From Pseudomonas sp. 6D_7.1_Bac1 (GTDB lineage Bacteria; Pseudomonadota; Gammaproteobacteria; Pseudomonadales; Pseudomonadaceae), in the NCBI RefSeq assembly GCF_025465945.1, contig NZ_JANLNW010000075.1:1-64000 (forward strand): a DNA stretch of 64,000 nucleotides, given 5' to 3'. The notes below the pieces were generated by a model, which saw only the letters and a program-made list of their open reading frames with translations, was not told where the DNA came from and did not search any database. Positions within the stretch are counted from its first letter, which is position 1. Each line of letters opens with the position of its first letter. The position numbers and the translations under genes were made by a program. Of this stretch, positions 54,934 to 63,332 are shown in pieces.

Positions 54934-56109
54934 TTATTGACGCACGAAAAACCTGATATCGCTGGGGGCATCGAACGGCAGTTTTTGCACGGTTTTGCCC
55001 AACAAACCGCTCTGCACATCACGCTCGATGATGACGATCTGGTTGCTCTTCTGGTTGGCGATCAGCACAAATTTGCCGCTCGGGTCGAGGCTGAACTCAC
55101 GCGGGTGATCGCCTTCCACCGAGCGCCGCTGCAGCGCCTTGAGCTCACCGTTGACCGGGTCGATGGCGAACACCAGCAACTCGTTAGCGGTGCCACGGTT
55201 GCTGACATAGAGAAACTTGCCATCCGCTGAAGCATGCAGCGCAGCGGCAGCTTTCTGCGCCTGAGGCTGGCCAGCCGCCAGGTCGACTATCTGGCGCTGG
55301 GTCAACTTGCCGGCCTGGTAATCGAACACCGCGACTTGCGCACTCATTTCCAGGGTCAGGTAAGCGTGCTTGCCATCGCGACCGAACAACAAATGCCGTG
55401 GCCCGCTGCCGGGTGGCAGCTGGACCGACGCCGGCGTGGCGGCGGTCAGCGGCCGTTGCGGATTGGCCTTGGGGTCATAGCGATAGACAAAAATCCTGTC
55501 GGCGCCCAGGTCATTGCTGAACACGAACTGGCCGTCCGGCGAGGACACCGTCGAATGAACGTGAGCCGACATCTGCCGCTCGGGATTGACCCGGCTCGAC
55601 GGATGGCTGCTCAGTTGCACCACGGATTCCAGCTTGCCTTCGGCGTTGACCGGCAATACCGCCAGGCTGCCACCTGGATCTTCGGCCACTGAATAATTAC
55701 TGACAAACAGGTACTTGCCGTCAGCGCTCAGACTGGAATGGGTCGGCTCGTTGCCCAGGCTCTGCACCTGACTGATCAGGCTCAACGCGTGGGTTTTCGG
55801 CTCGACCGCGAAGCTCGTGACGCGCCCGACCGGATCGGCTTGCCCTGGACCGTTTTCGTTGACCACAAACAGTCGACGCTGGTCGCTGGAAAGCGTCAAC
55901 CACGACGGGTTGGCGCTCTTGACCACTTGTAAGGGTGTGGCATCGAGCTGACCGCTTTGGCTGTCGAACTGGAGTCGGTAGATTCCCTGGCTCTGGCTCT
56001 GGCCCTGGGTGTAGGTGCCGATCAATAACTCATGGATGTCGGCGGGTGCAGCCTGCACCCCCATCGCGCCAACGCTTGCGGCCATCAACAGTGGCCAGAA
56101 TTTACGCAT
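54934..56109 (-). CDS. Lactonase family seven-bladed beta-propeller protein (Pgl-like, exported)
   Basis: A 391-residue protein of the cycloisomerase 2/6-phosphogluconolactonase (YbhE) beta-propeller family. Typical repeats are LLIGTYTQGQSQ-GIYRLQFD, FVVNENGPGQ, HVHSTVSSPDGQFVFSNDLGADRIFVY, LPPGSGPRHLLFGRDGKHAYLT and GDHPREFSLDPSGKFVLIANQ. Unlike cytoplasmic Pgl it carries a signal peptide (FWPLLMAASVGAMGVQAA), so it should be periplasmic and is unlikely to serve the pentose phosphate pathway directly. The start at 56109 lies 8 bases inside the upstream gene's end, implying coupling; no strong ribosome site is seen. Confidence 0.88.
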   Translation of the reverse strand: MRKFWPLLMAASVGAMGVQAAPADIHELLIGTYTQGQSQSQGIYRLQFDSQSGQLDATPLQVVKSANPSWLTLSSDQRRLFVVNENGPGQADPVGRVTSFAVEPKTHALSLISQVQSLGNEPTHSSLSADGKYLFVSNYSVAEDPGGSLAVLPVNAEGKLESVVQLSSHPSSRVNPERQMSAHVHSTVSSPDGQFVFSNDLGADRIFVYRYDPKANPQRPLTAATPASVQLPPGSGPRHLLFGRDGKHAYLTLEMSAQVAVFDYQAGKLTQRQIVDLAAGQPQAQKAAAALHASADGKFLYVSNRGTANELLVFAIDPVNGELKALQRRSVEGDHPREFSLDPSGKFVLIANQKSNQIVIIERDVQSGLLGKTVQKLPFDAPSDIRFFVRQ

Positions 56110-56392
56110 CTTCAGTGGTTTCGTCTGTGTCGTCGCTACCGCCGAACGCGTCCAGGCAAACCAGACGATGCTCACCGGAATCGCCGACGATCAGCCAGCT
56201 CTGCAGGCCTTGATCGAAGGTCGCAGCCTCAACCTGAGCCGGGGTGAATTCCCAATGCTTGGCCGCTCGGCCGTCCATGCATTCGATGTGCAGATTGTCG
56301 TCTTCGTCGAGAGAGAATTCGAAGGCGTGCAAGCCGTCGATTTCGACCATGGCGCAGTGTTCGAGGGCGTTGAGAAGGGTTTCGGCAGTCAT
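56102..56392 (-). CDS. Conserved acidic hypothetical protein (about 96 aa)
   Basis: A small acidic protein (VEIDGLHAFEFSLDEDDNLHIECMDG, ending DDTDETTEDA) of unknown function that appears to be conserved in pseudomonads. The start is the ATG at 56392 or the one at 56401; neither has a strong ribosome site. It ends within the lactonase start region (8-base overlap), so the two are probably one operon. Confidence 0.7.
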   Translation of the reverse strand: MTAETLLNALEHCAMVEIDGLHAFEFSLDEDDNLHIECMDGRAAKHWEFTPAQVEAATFDQGLQSWLIVGDSGEHRLVCLDAFGGSDDTDETTEDA

Positions 56393-56448
56393 GGCAATCA
56401 TGTCTTTCAGGGGAAAACAGCAATGATAGCGCATTGTTGCCGCAAACC

Positions 56449-56541
56449 CTGTGGGAGCGAGCCTGCTTGCGATCGCGGTGTGTCAGGCAATGGAAATGTC
56501 GACTGGTAGACCGCAATCGCGAGCAGGCTCGCTCCCACAGG
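56449..56541. repeat. REP doublet, GTGGGAGCGAGCCTGCTCGC type
   Basis: CTGTGGGAGCGAGCCTGCTT at the left and GAGCAGGCTCGCTCCCACAG at the right, followed by a run of eight G. It lies upstream of the 56392 gene and downstream of the RND gene terminator. Confidence 0.9.
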
Positions 56542-56561
56542 GGGGGGTGTGAAATTCGAGA

Positions 56562-56605
56562 AATAAAAAAGCCGCAACCCGAAGGTTGCGGCTTTGTTAT
56601 TTTCG
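56562..56605. terminator. Bidirectional terminator after the RND gene
   Basis: Stem GCCGCAACC/GGTTGCGGC (56571-56579 and 56584-56592) with a CGAA tetraloop, an A run at the left and TTTGTTATTTT at the right. On the minus strand it closes the RND/YCF48 transcript. Confidence 0.92.
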
Positions 56606-56612
56606 GCCTCGA

Positions 56613-58997
56613 TCAGTGAGCAAACAACGAGTTGCCCTTCTGCCCGGCCAGTTTTTCCGGTTTGATCAGGAAACGTGCCAGCGCCGGCAACAGCCACAGT
56701 GCGCCAAACATGTTCCAGAGCAGCATGAAGGTCAGCATCAGGCCCATGTCGGCCTGGAACTTGATCGCCGAGAAGATCCAGGTGCACACGCCGATGGCCA
56801 GGCACAGACCGGTGAACAGTACCGCTTTACCGGTGGACTTCAGGGTCTGGTAATACGCCTCTTGTAACGGCAGACCCGCACGCAGGAAACTTTCCAGACG
56901 GCTGTAGATGTAGATGCCGTAGTCCACGCCAATCCCCACCCCGAGCGCCACCACCGGCAAGGTCGCGACTTTCACACCGATGCCCATGAACGCCATCAGC
57001 GCATTGCCCAGTACCGAGGTCAGTACCAGCGGCAGCACGATGCACAAGGTCGCCGCCCAGGAACGGAAGGTGATCATGCACATGGTGGCCACGCAGATGT
57101 ACACCAGGACCAGAATGGTCAGTTCCGATTCCTTGATCACCTCGTTGGTGGCCGCTTCGATCCCGGCGTTACCGGCGGCCAGGATGAACTCCAGACCGTC
57201 CTTGTTGTTTTCCCTGGCGAAGTCCTGCACCGCATGCACCGCACGGTCGAGGGTTTCGGCCTTGTGGTCGTTGAGGAACACCAGCACCGGTGCCAGGGAG
57301 CAGCTGTTGTTGTACAGGCCATCGGCACGGGCGATGGAGTTGTTCAGCACGTCCGGGTTACGCGACAGGGTTTCCCACTTCAGGTTGCCCTCGTTCATGC
57401 CCTTGATCATCTGCTTGGAGACAGTCACCAGGGAAATCGCCGACTGCACGCCCTCGGTGTTCTGCATCTTCCACATCAGTTCGTCGATCGGCGCCATGGC
57501 TTCGTAACGCGAGCAGCCTTCCGCCTTGGTCTTGACCATCACCACCAAAACATCGGAACTGGTGGAGTAGTTATTGATGATGAAGCTGTTGTCCTGGTTG
57601 TAGCGCGAATCCGGACGCAGCTCTGGCGCACCTTGGTCAAGGTCGCCGATTTTCAGGTTCTGGCTGTACCACAGACCGCCACCGAAGGCGACCAGCGCCA
57701 GGAGGATCGAGACCGGTGCGACCTTCGAACTGGCGAAGTTCGACAGCAGGCGCCAGAACGGGTGCTCGCGGGTTGCGTCTTTCTTGCTGCGCTCAACGGC
57801 GCGCTTGCTGATGCCGACGTAGGAAATCGCTACTGGCAGCAGAATCAGGTTAGTGAATACGATCACCGCGACGCCGATGGACGCGCCGATGGCCAGCTCG
57901 CGAATCACCCCGATATCGATGATCAGCAAGGTAATGAAGCCCACCGCATCCGCGAGGATCGCAATCATCCCCGGCAGAAACAGCTGACGGAACGTGCGCC
58001 GGGCGGCGGTCAAGGCGTTGTCCGCCTCGCTGGACTGCAAGGCAATGCCGTTGATCTTCTGCACGCCGTGGGAAATACCGATGGCGAAGATCAGGAACGG
58101 CACCAGCATCGAGTACGGGTCCAGACCAAAACCGAAGGCATGCATCAGCCCGAGCTGCCAGACCACCGCCACCAGGGTGGTACTCAACACCGCCACGGTG
58201 CTGCGCAGGCAATTGGTGAACCACAGCAACAGGATCAAGGTGATGATGAACGCCACGCCGAAGAACATCACCACCATGATCAGGCCGTCGATCAGGTCAC
58301 CGACCTTCTTGGCGAAACCGACGATGTGGATCTGTATGTTGGGGTTCTGTTTTTCGAACTTGTCGCGAATCTTCTGTTCAAGTTCGTGGGAGAACTTCTG
58401 GTAGTCCAGCGCCAGCAGCTTGCCCTGGTCCTGCGGGTCCGGGTAGGACTCCAGCAGCGGAATATCGACGATGCTCGACTTGAAGTCGTTAGACACCAAT
58501 CGCCCCACCTGACCGGACTTGAGCACGTTGTTGCGCAGCAGCTCAAGGCTGTCGGCCGAGCCGTTGTAGCTCTGCGGGATTACTTCGCCGCCGGCAAAAC
58601 CTTCCTCGGTCACTTCGGTCCAGCGTACGCTCGGACTCCACAGCGACTTCAGGCCGGAACGGTCAACACCAGAGATGTAGAACACCTCGTCGTTGATCTG
58701 GCGCAGGGTCTCCATGTACTCCTTGGAGAAGATGTCGCCATTGGTGGCTTCCACGGAAATACGCACGGTATTGCCGAGGTTGGCCAGGTCGTTGCGATGC
58801 TCCATCATCTTTTCAATGAAAGGATGTTTGAGCGGGATCATTTTTTCGAAACTGGTGGACGGCCGGATCAGCGTCGCCTGCCAGAACAGGAAAATGCTGA
58901 CCAGCAGGCAGATGACGATCACTGCCGGGCGGTTGTTGAAAATCAGGCGCTCGAGAAACGTCGCCTTGTCCTGATGATGACTGCTCATGGATGTCAT
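56613..58997 (-). CDS. RND/MMPL superfamily transporter, HAE3 type
   Basis: A 794-residue inner-membrane transporter with two repeats of a large periplasmic loop and six helices (first helix PAVIVICLLVSIFLFW). The second and fourth helix blocks are recognisable (SMLVPFLIFAIGISHGVQKIN, ALGVGIGVDYGIYIYSR). This length and pattern fit the HAE3 family (with HpnN-type hopanoid exporters) rather than drug pumps, so a lipid or hydrophobic substrate is likely. I start at the ATG at 58997 after GAGAGG. It follows the YCF48-like gene by 14 bases, so the two are an operon. No membrane fusion protein or outer-membrane factor is encoded here. Confidence 0.88.
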   Translation of the reverse strand: MTSMSSHHQDKATFLERLIFNNRPAVIVICLLVSIFLFWQATLIRPSTSFEKMIPLKHPFIEKMMEHRNDLANLGNTVRISVEATNGDIFSKEYMETLRQINDEVFYISGVDRSGLKSLWSPSVRWTEVTEEGFAGGEVIPQSYNGSADSLELLRNNVLKSGQVGRLVSNDFKSSIVDIPLLESYPDPQDQGKLLALDYQKFSHELEQKIRDKFEKQNPNIQIHIVGFAKKVGDLIDGLIMVVMFFGVAFIITLILLLWFTNCLRSTVAVLSTTLVAVVWQLGLMHAFGFGLDPYSMLVPFLIFAIGISHGVQKINGIALQSSEADNALTAARRTFRQLFLPGMIAILADAVGFITLLIIDIGVIRELAIGASIGVAVIVFTNLILLPVAISYVGISKRAVERSKKDATREHPFWRLLSNFASSKVAPVSILLALVAFGGGLWYSQNLKIGDLDQGAPELRPDSRYNQDNSFIINNYSTSSDVLVVMVKTKAEGCSRYEAMAPIDELMWKMQNTEGVQSAISLVTVSKQMIKGMNEGNLKWETLSRNPDVLNNSIARADGLYNNSCSLAPVLVFLNDHKAETLDRAVHAVQDFARENNKDGLEFILAAGNAGIEAATNEVIKESELTILVLVYICVATMCMITFRSWAATLCIVLPLVLTSVLGNALMAFMGIGVKVATLPVVALGVGIGVDYGIYIYSRLESFLRAGLPLQEAYYQTLKSTGKAVLFTGLCLAIGVCTWIFSAIKFQADMGLMLTFMLLWNMFGALWLLPALARFLIKPEKLAGQKGNSLFAH

Positions 58998-59011
58998 ATC
59001 TGCGCCTCTCA

Positions 59012-60064
59012 TTATTTGCCCAGCTCGGCGCCGATTGGCGAAGTAGCGCGAACGCCGCCCTGTCCTACCAGAATCAGGTTGCCATTGCCCGCCGCCGTGA
59101 CTGCCGAAACGGAAATGCGGTCGGGACGGTTGAATACGCTGAAGGTCACGCCGTCATCGCTGCTGCGTACCACACTGCCGCCGTTGCCGACGATCACGAG
59201 GGTGCCGTCGTCGAGCAAGGTCGCACCGGACAGGCCGAACTCCAGCGCACCGCGCGCAGCCTTGAGCTCGACCGGCGCCCAGGTGCTGCCAAAATCAGTG
59301 GAACGGAACAGGTTGCCGCGAAGACCATAGGCCAGCAATGTGGCCGGTTTGGCCGTGCCGATCACCCCGAACAGCGAACCCTGGTACGGTCCTTTAAGGC
59401 GTTCCCAGGTCTGGCCCCAGTCGGGGGAACGGAACATGCTGCCCTGCTCGCCCACGATGAACAGCCCGGAATCCTTGACCGCCGCGATGGCGTTGAGGTG
59501 ATACTGATCCGGGTTATCGAGGCGATCGCCGACGTCATCCCAGTGCTTGCCGCCGTCGGTGGTTTCCAGCAGAGCGCCATAAGCGCCCACGGCAAAACCT
59601 GTGTTGACGTCCTTGAACCAGACAGCCAGCAGCGGCGCTTCGCGTTTCAAGTCTTCAAATTGTTTGATCCAGGTCACACCGCCGTCTTCGCTGGCAAGGA
59701 TCTGCGCGTCATGGCCGACGGCCCAGCCGTGCTTATCATCGACGAAATACACTGCGGTCAGCAGTTGCCGGCTCGGCACTTTGGCCTGGGTCCAGGTCTG
59801 CCCCTGGTCGTCGGAATAGAGAATGTGACCACGGTCGCCAACCGCCACCAGACGTTTGCCTGCGTGCGCGATATCGAGCATCAGGCCCTTGGCGGACTTG
59901 GCGGATTCAATGGAATAGACCGTATTGGACACTGGCGCATCTGCGGCCAGAACGGGTGCCGACAGCACGGCAGACCCCAACAGCGAGAGCGCTGTAGCCA
60001 GCAACGCGAATCTGCGTAACGCCGGCGGGCGGCAAAAACCCACACCCATGACAGGCTCACTCAT
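59012..60064 (-). CDS. YCF48/BNR-repeat beta-propeller exported protein
   Basis: A 350-residue protein with a signal peptide (FALLATALSLLGSAVLSAPVLAA). It has repeated BNR/YCF48 units of the form S-x-D-x-G-x-T-W (YSDDQGQTW, ASEDGGVTW, ETTDGGKHW, RSPDWGQTW, RSTDFGSTW). The plant/cyanobacterial YCF48 relative helps assemble photosystem II; in pseudomonads homologues often sit beside HAE3-type RND genes, as here. It may act as a periplasmic partner of that transporter. I prefer the ATG at 60064, just after GGGGAAAGG, to 60100. Confidence 0.85.
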   Translation of the reverse strand: MSEPVMGVGFCRPPALRRFALLATALSLLGSAVLSAPVLAADAPVSNTVYSIESAKSAKGLMLDIAHAGKRLVAVGDRGHILYSDDQGQTWTQAKVPSRQLLTAVYFVDDKHGWAVGHDAQILASEDGGVTWIKQFEDLKREAPLLAVWFKDVNTGFAVGAYGALLETTDGGKHWDDVGDRLDNPDQYHLNAIAAVKDSGLFIVGEQGSMFRSPDWGQTWERLKGPYQGSLFGVIGTAKPATLLAYGLRGNLFRSTDFGSTWAPVELKAARGALEFGLSGATLLDDGTLVIVGNGGSVVRSSDDGVTFSVFNRPDRISVSAVTAAGNGNLILVGQGGVRATSPIGAELGK

Positions 60065-60348
60065 AGACCTTTCCCCCATTATTATTGTTAGGTCGTTCAA
60101 CCTTTCAGGGCGCCGTTTGGGGCGTGCGTCTGATGACGGGTTCAGCGCGTTGTGCTGAAACCTGCAATCTAGAGCCCCTTCGGAAGCTGACCTATCCTAT
60201 CCAGCTTTCGAAAGGTCTGACAATCGACGCCACGTTATGTTTTGTTAACTGGAGGGATAACAGGTGCGGCTGAATAGACAGGCATTCGATGGGATGATGT
60301 GAATCAGCAAGCCTGCTGAAATTTCCGAGACAGAGGTTTGAGCTTTGG

Positions 60349-60560
60349 CTTTTGATCTTGATCTTGATCTGGCTTTTGATTCACCCGCCCCTTCGGGAGG
60401 CCGGTGCGAGGGAACGCCGAGCCCTAGCGAGGTGCCGTACGCTTGGGGCGAGACCTTTGGTTACTTTGGGCTGGGCCGGCACTCCGGCGTTTGCCAAAGT
60501 GACACGCTGTAAGAGCGGAACCATAAGCCGCCGTTACCGCAGGAATGGATATGTACACCC
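60349..60560. repeat. Pseudomonas interspersed repeat (TGATCTTGATCT ... GGATATGTACACC type)
   Basis: A non-coding block opens with tandem GATCTT/GATCTG units and continues CACCCGCCCCTTCGGGAGGC. It runs through TTTGGTTACTTTGGGC and ACACGCTGTAAGAGCGGAAC to GGATATGTACACC. I recognise this string from intergenic regions of many Pseudomonas genomes. The 60065-60648 gap also holds the promoter region of the YCF48-like gene (60065-60348), in which I saw no clear operator. Confidence 0.6.
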
Positions 60561-60590
60561 GCAAGAGACTGGCCGGCTGTCAGGCCGCCA

Positions 60591-60641
60591 TCGCGAGCAG
60601 GCTCGCTCCCACAGGGTTCGGGTGAACACCTGTGGGAGCGG
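60591..60641. repeat. Short REP doublet, GTGGGAGCGAGCCTGCTCGC type
   Basis: TCGCGAGCAGGCTCGCTCCC followed closely by a truncated inverted copy CCTGTGGGAGCGG. It sits directly after the pepN stop codon. Confidence 0.85.
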
Positions 60642-60648
60642 AGATGGG

Positions 60649-63306
60649 TCACGCGAGGCTTTTGCTGACCACTTCAAACACATCGCTGGACAGTTCGCCC
60701 GAAGCGCGAATGCGCTCAAGTTCCGCTTTCATCAGCGCCTGACGGGCGCTGTCGTATTTGCGCCAGCGCGTCAGCGGCGCCAGTTGGCGAGAAGCGATCT
60801 GCGGGTTGAAGCCGTTCAACTCGATCACCAGATCCGCGAGGAAGCGATAGCCCGAACCGTCGGCCGCGTGGAAGTTGATCAGGTTCTGCCCGGCAAACGC
60901 ACCGACCAGCGCCCGCACCTTGTTCGGGTTCTTGATGTTGAACGCCGGGTGCTCCATCAACTGACGAACCCGCTGCAAGCCACCTGGCAAACCGCTGCCG
61001 GCCTGAACGCTGAACCATTGGTCCATGACCAGCGGATTGGCCTTGAAGTGCTCGGCAAAACTGGCCAGCGCCTTGGCCTTCTCAGCCTCGAACGATGAGT
61101 TCACCAACACCGCCAACGACGTCAGGCGCTCTGTCATGTTGTCGCAGGCATCGAACTGCTCAAGGGTCGACGCCAGCACTTCGGGCTTGCCACTGAGCAT
61201 CAGGTAGGACAACGCGATGTTTTGCAGACTACGACGGGCGAAGTGCTCGGCTTCAGCAACGTAAGGGGTTTTCTTCGACAACTCGCGGTTGGCCTGATAA
61301 CGCAGCCACAACGCGTCGAACAGGTGGTCCGCCAGTTGCTTGCGGGCGAACTCACGGGCCGCGTGGATCGCGTCGACGTCAGCCACTTCGCTGATTTCGG
61401 TCAGATAGGCTTCGCTTGGCAGCGAGAGCATTTCGGCGACCATGGCCTGATCCAGCGACTCGTCCGCCAACACGCTACGCAACGCGCTGATCAAACGCTG
61501 ATCCATCACCAACGCCTGGCCCTGCTGATGCTGAGCAATCAATTCCTGCAACACCTGCACCGACAACTGCTGGCCAGCTTCCCAACGGTTGAAGCCATCG
61601 CTGTCGTGTTGCATCAGGAACATCAACTGATCACGATTGTACGGGAAGCTCAGTTTCACCGGCGCCGAGAAGCCGCGCAGCAAGGACGGCAACGGCTGTT
61701 CAGCGATGTCGACAAAAGTGAAGGTCTGCTCGGCGTCAGTCACCGACAGCACACGGGATGTACCGGCAGCGGCCGCTTCACCGGCCAGACGCAGAGCAAT
61801 CGCCGCGCCTTTGCTATCCAGCAGGCCCAGTTCGAGCGGAATCACGAACGGCAGCTTTTCAACCTTGTCCGGGGTCGCCGGGCAGCTCTGACGGAAGGTC
61901 AGGCTGTAGGTTTTTGCCGCCTTATCGTAAGACTCGCTCACCACCAGACGCGGTGTACCGGCCTGGCTGTACCAGCGTTTGAACTGGGTCAGGTCGACGC
62001 CATTGGCGTCTTCCATGGCCTTGATGAAGTCATCGCACGTCACGGCCTGGCCGTCGTGACGCTCGAAATACAGGTCGCTGCCTTTGCGAAAACCCTCGGC
62101 ACCGAGCAACGTGCGGATCATGCGCACCACTTCCGAACCTTTCTCGTAGACGGTCAAGGTGTAGAAGTTGGAAATCTCGATAAACGCATCCGGGCGCACC
62201 GCATGAGCCATCGGGCCGGCGTCTTCGGCGAACTGGTGAGTGCGCAGGTACGCCACGTCCTCGATACGCTTGACGGTGCGCGAGTGCATGTCAGCAGAGA
62301 ATTCGGCGTCACGGAACACCGTGAAACCTTCCTTGAGCGACAGCTGGAACCAGTCGCGGCAGGTCACGCGGTTACCCGACCAGTTGTGGAAGTATTCGTG
62401 GGCAACCACCGCCTCGACCCGCTGGTGCGCGGCGTCGGTCGCGGTTTCGGCACGGGCCAGCACGCAGCTGGAGTTGAAGATGTTGAGGCCCTTGTTCTCC
62501 ATGGCGCCCATGTTGAAGTCGTTGACCGCCACGATCATGAAGATGTCCAGGTCGTACTCGCGACCATAGACTTCTTCGTCCCAGCGCATGGATTTCTTCA
62601 GGCTGTTCATGGCGTGCTGGCACTTGTCGATGTTTTCCGGCTCGACGTAAATACGCAGCGCCACGCTTCGCTGGGTCATGGTGGTGAAGGTGTCTTCAAC
62701 GCACCACAGGTCACCGGCGACCAGCGCGAACAGGTAGGCCGGTTTCATGAACGGGTCTTCCCAGGTCGCCCAGTGCCGACCGTCTTCACCCGGACCTGCG
62801 GCAATCGGGTTGCCGTTGGACAGCAGCACCGGATAGCTGTGCTGCTCGGCGCTGACCGTGGTGGTGAACTTGCTCATCACGTCCGGGCGGTCGAGGTAAT
62901 AAGTGATCTTGCGGAAGCCTTCGGCCTCGCACTGGGTGCAGAACATCCCGCTGGACTTGTACAGGCCTTCCAGTGCGGTGTTGGTTTCCGGGTGGATGCG
63001 CACGCTGGTGTCGACCGTGAAGCTGGTGGTGGTCGGGTGCAGGGTCAGGTGGTTTGCTGTCAACTGATAGTCACTGGCGGCAAGCTCGGTGTCGCCCAGG
63101 CTGACCGACAACAGTTCCAACTGCTGGCCATCGAGCACCAGTGGCGGCAAGCCCGAGCCGCGAGCAGGATTGCGGCGCATCACCAGTTGCGCATGGACCA
63201 GGCTGTGGTCCTCGAACAACTCGAAGGTCAGGTGCGTCTCGTCGATCAGGTACTCAGGCGCCTGATAGTCTTTCAGGTAAATCATCTTCGGTTGTTCGGT
63301 GCGCAT
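60649..63306 (-). CDS. pepN: Aminopeptidase N, M1 family (PepN)
   Basis: An 885-residue zinc aminopeptidase that removes N-terminal residues from peptides in the cytoplasm. The GAMEN motif (MGAMENKGLNIF) precedes the zinc site HEYFH at residues 303-307, with the third ligand Glu in SLKEGF. N-terminal beta-barrel and C-terminal helical domains are complete, and length matches gammaproteobacterial PepN. AAGGA precedes the ATG at 63306. It is followed by repeats, and preceded by a DUF2797 gene 26 bases upstream, probably in the same operon. Confidence 0.96.
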   Translation of the reverse strand: MRTEQPKMIYLKDYQAPEYLIDETHLTFELFEDHSLVHAQLVMRRNPARGSGLPPLVLDGQQLELLSVSLGDTELAASDYQLTANHLTLHPTTTSFTVDTSVRIHPETNTALEGLYKSSGMFCTQCEAEGFRKITYYLDRPDVMSKFTTTVSAEQHSYPVLLSNGNPIAAGPGEDGRHWATWEDPFMKPAYLFALVAGDLWCVEDTFTTMTQRSVALRIYVEPENIDKCQHAMNSLKKSMRWDEEVYGREYDLDIFMIVAVNDFNMGAMENKGLNIFNSSCVLARAETATDAAHQRVEAVVAHEYFHNWSGNRVTCRDWFQLSLKEGFTVFRDAEFSADMHSRTVKRIEDVAYLRTHQFAEDAGPMAHAVRPDAFIEISNFYTLTVYEKGSEVVRMIRTLLGAEGFRKGSDLYFERHDGQAVTCDDFIKAMEDANGVDLTQFKRWYSQAGTPRLVVSESYDKAAKTYSLTFRQSCPATPDKVEKLPFVIPLELGLLDSKGAAIALRLAGEAAAAGTSRVLSVTDAEQTFTFVDIAEQPLPSLLRGFSAPVKLSFPYNRDQLMFLMQHDSDGFNRWEAGQQLSVQVLQELIAQHQQGQALVMDQRLISALRSVLADESLDQAMVAEMLSLPSEAYLTEISEVADVDAIHAAREFARKQLADHLFDALWLRYQANRELSKKTPYVAEAEHFARRSLQNIALSYLMLSGKPEVLASTLEQFDACDNMTERLTSLAVLVNSSFEAEKAKALASFAEHFKANPLVMDQWFSVQAGSGLPGGLQRVRQLMEHPAFNIKNPNKVRALVGAFAGQNLINFHAADGSGYRFLADLVIELNGFNPQIASRQLAPLTRWRKYDSARQALMKAELERIRASGELSSDVFEVVSKSLA

Positions 63307-63332
63307 GCTGGAGTCCTTTTACTGGGGCACGC

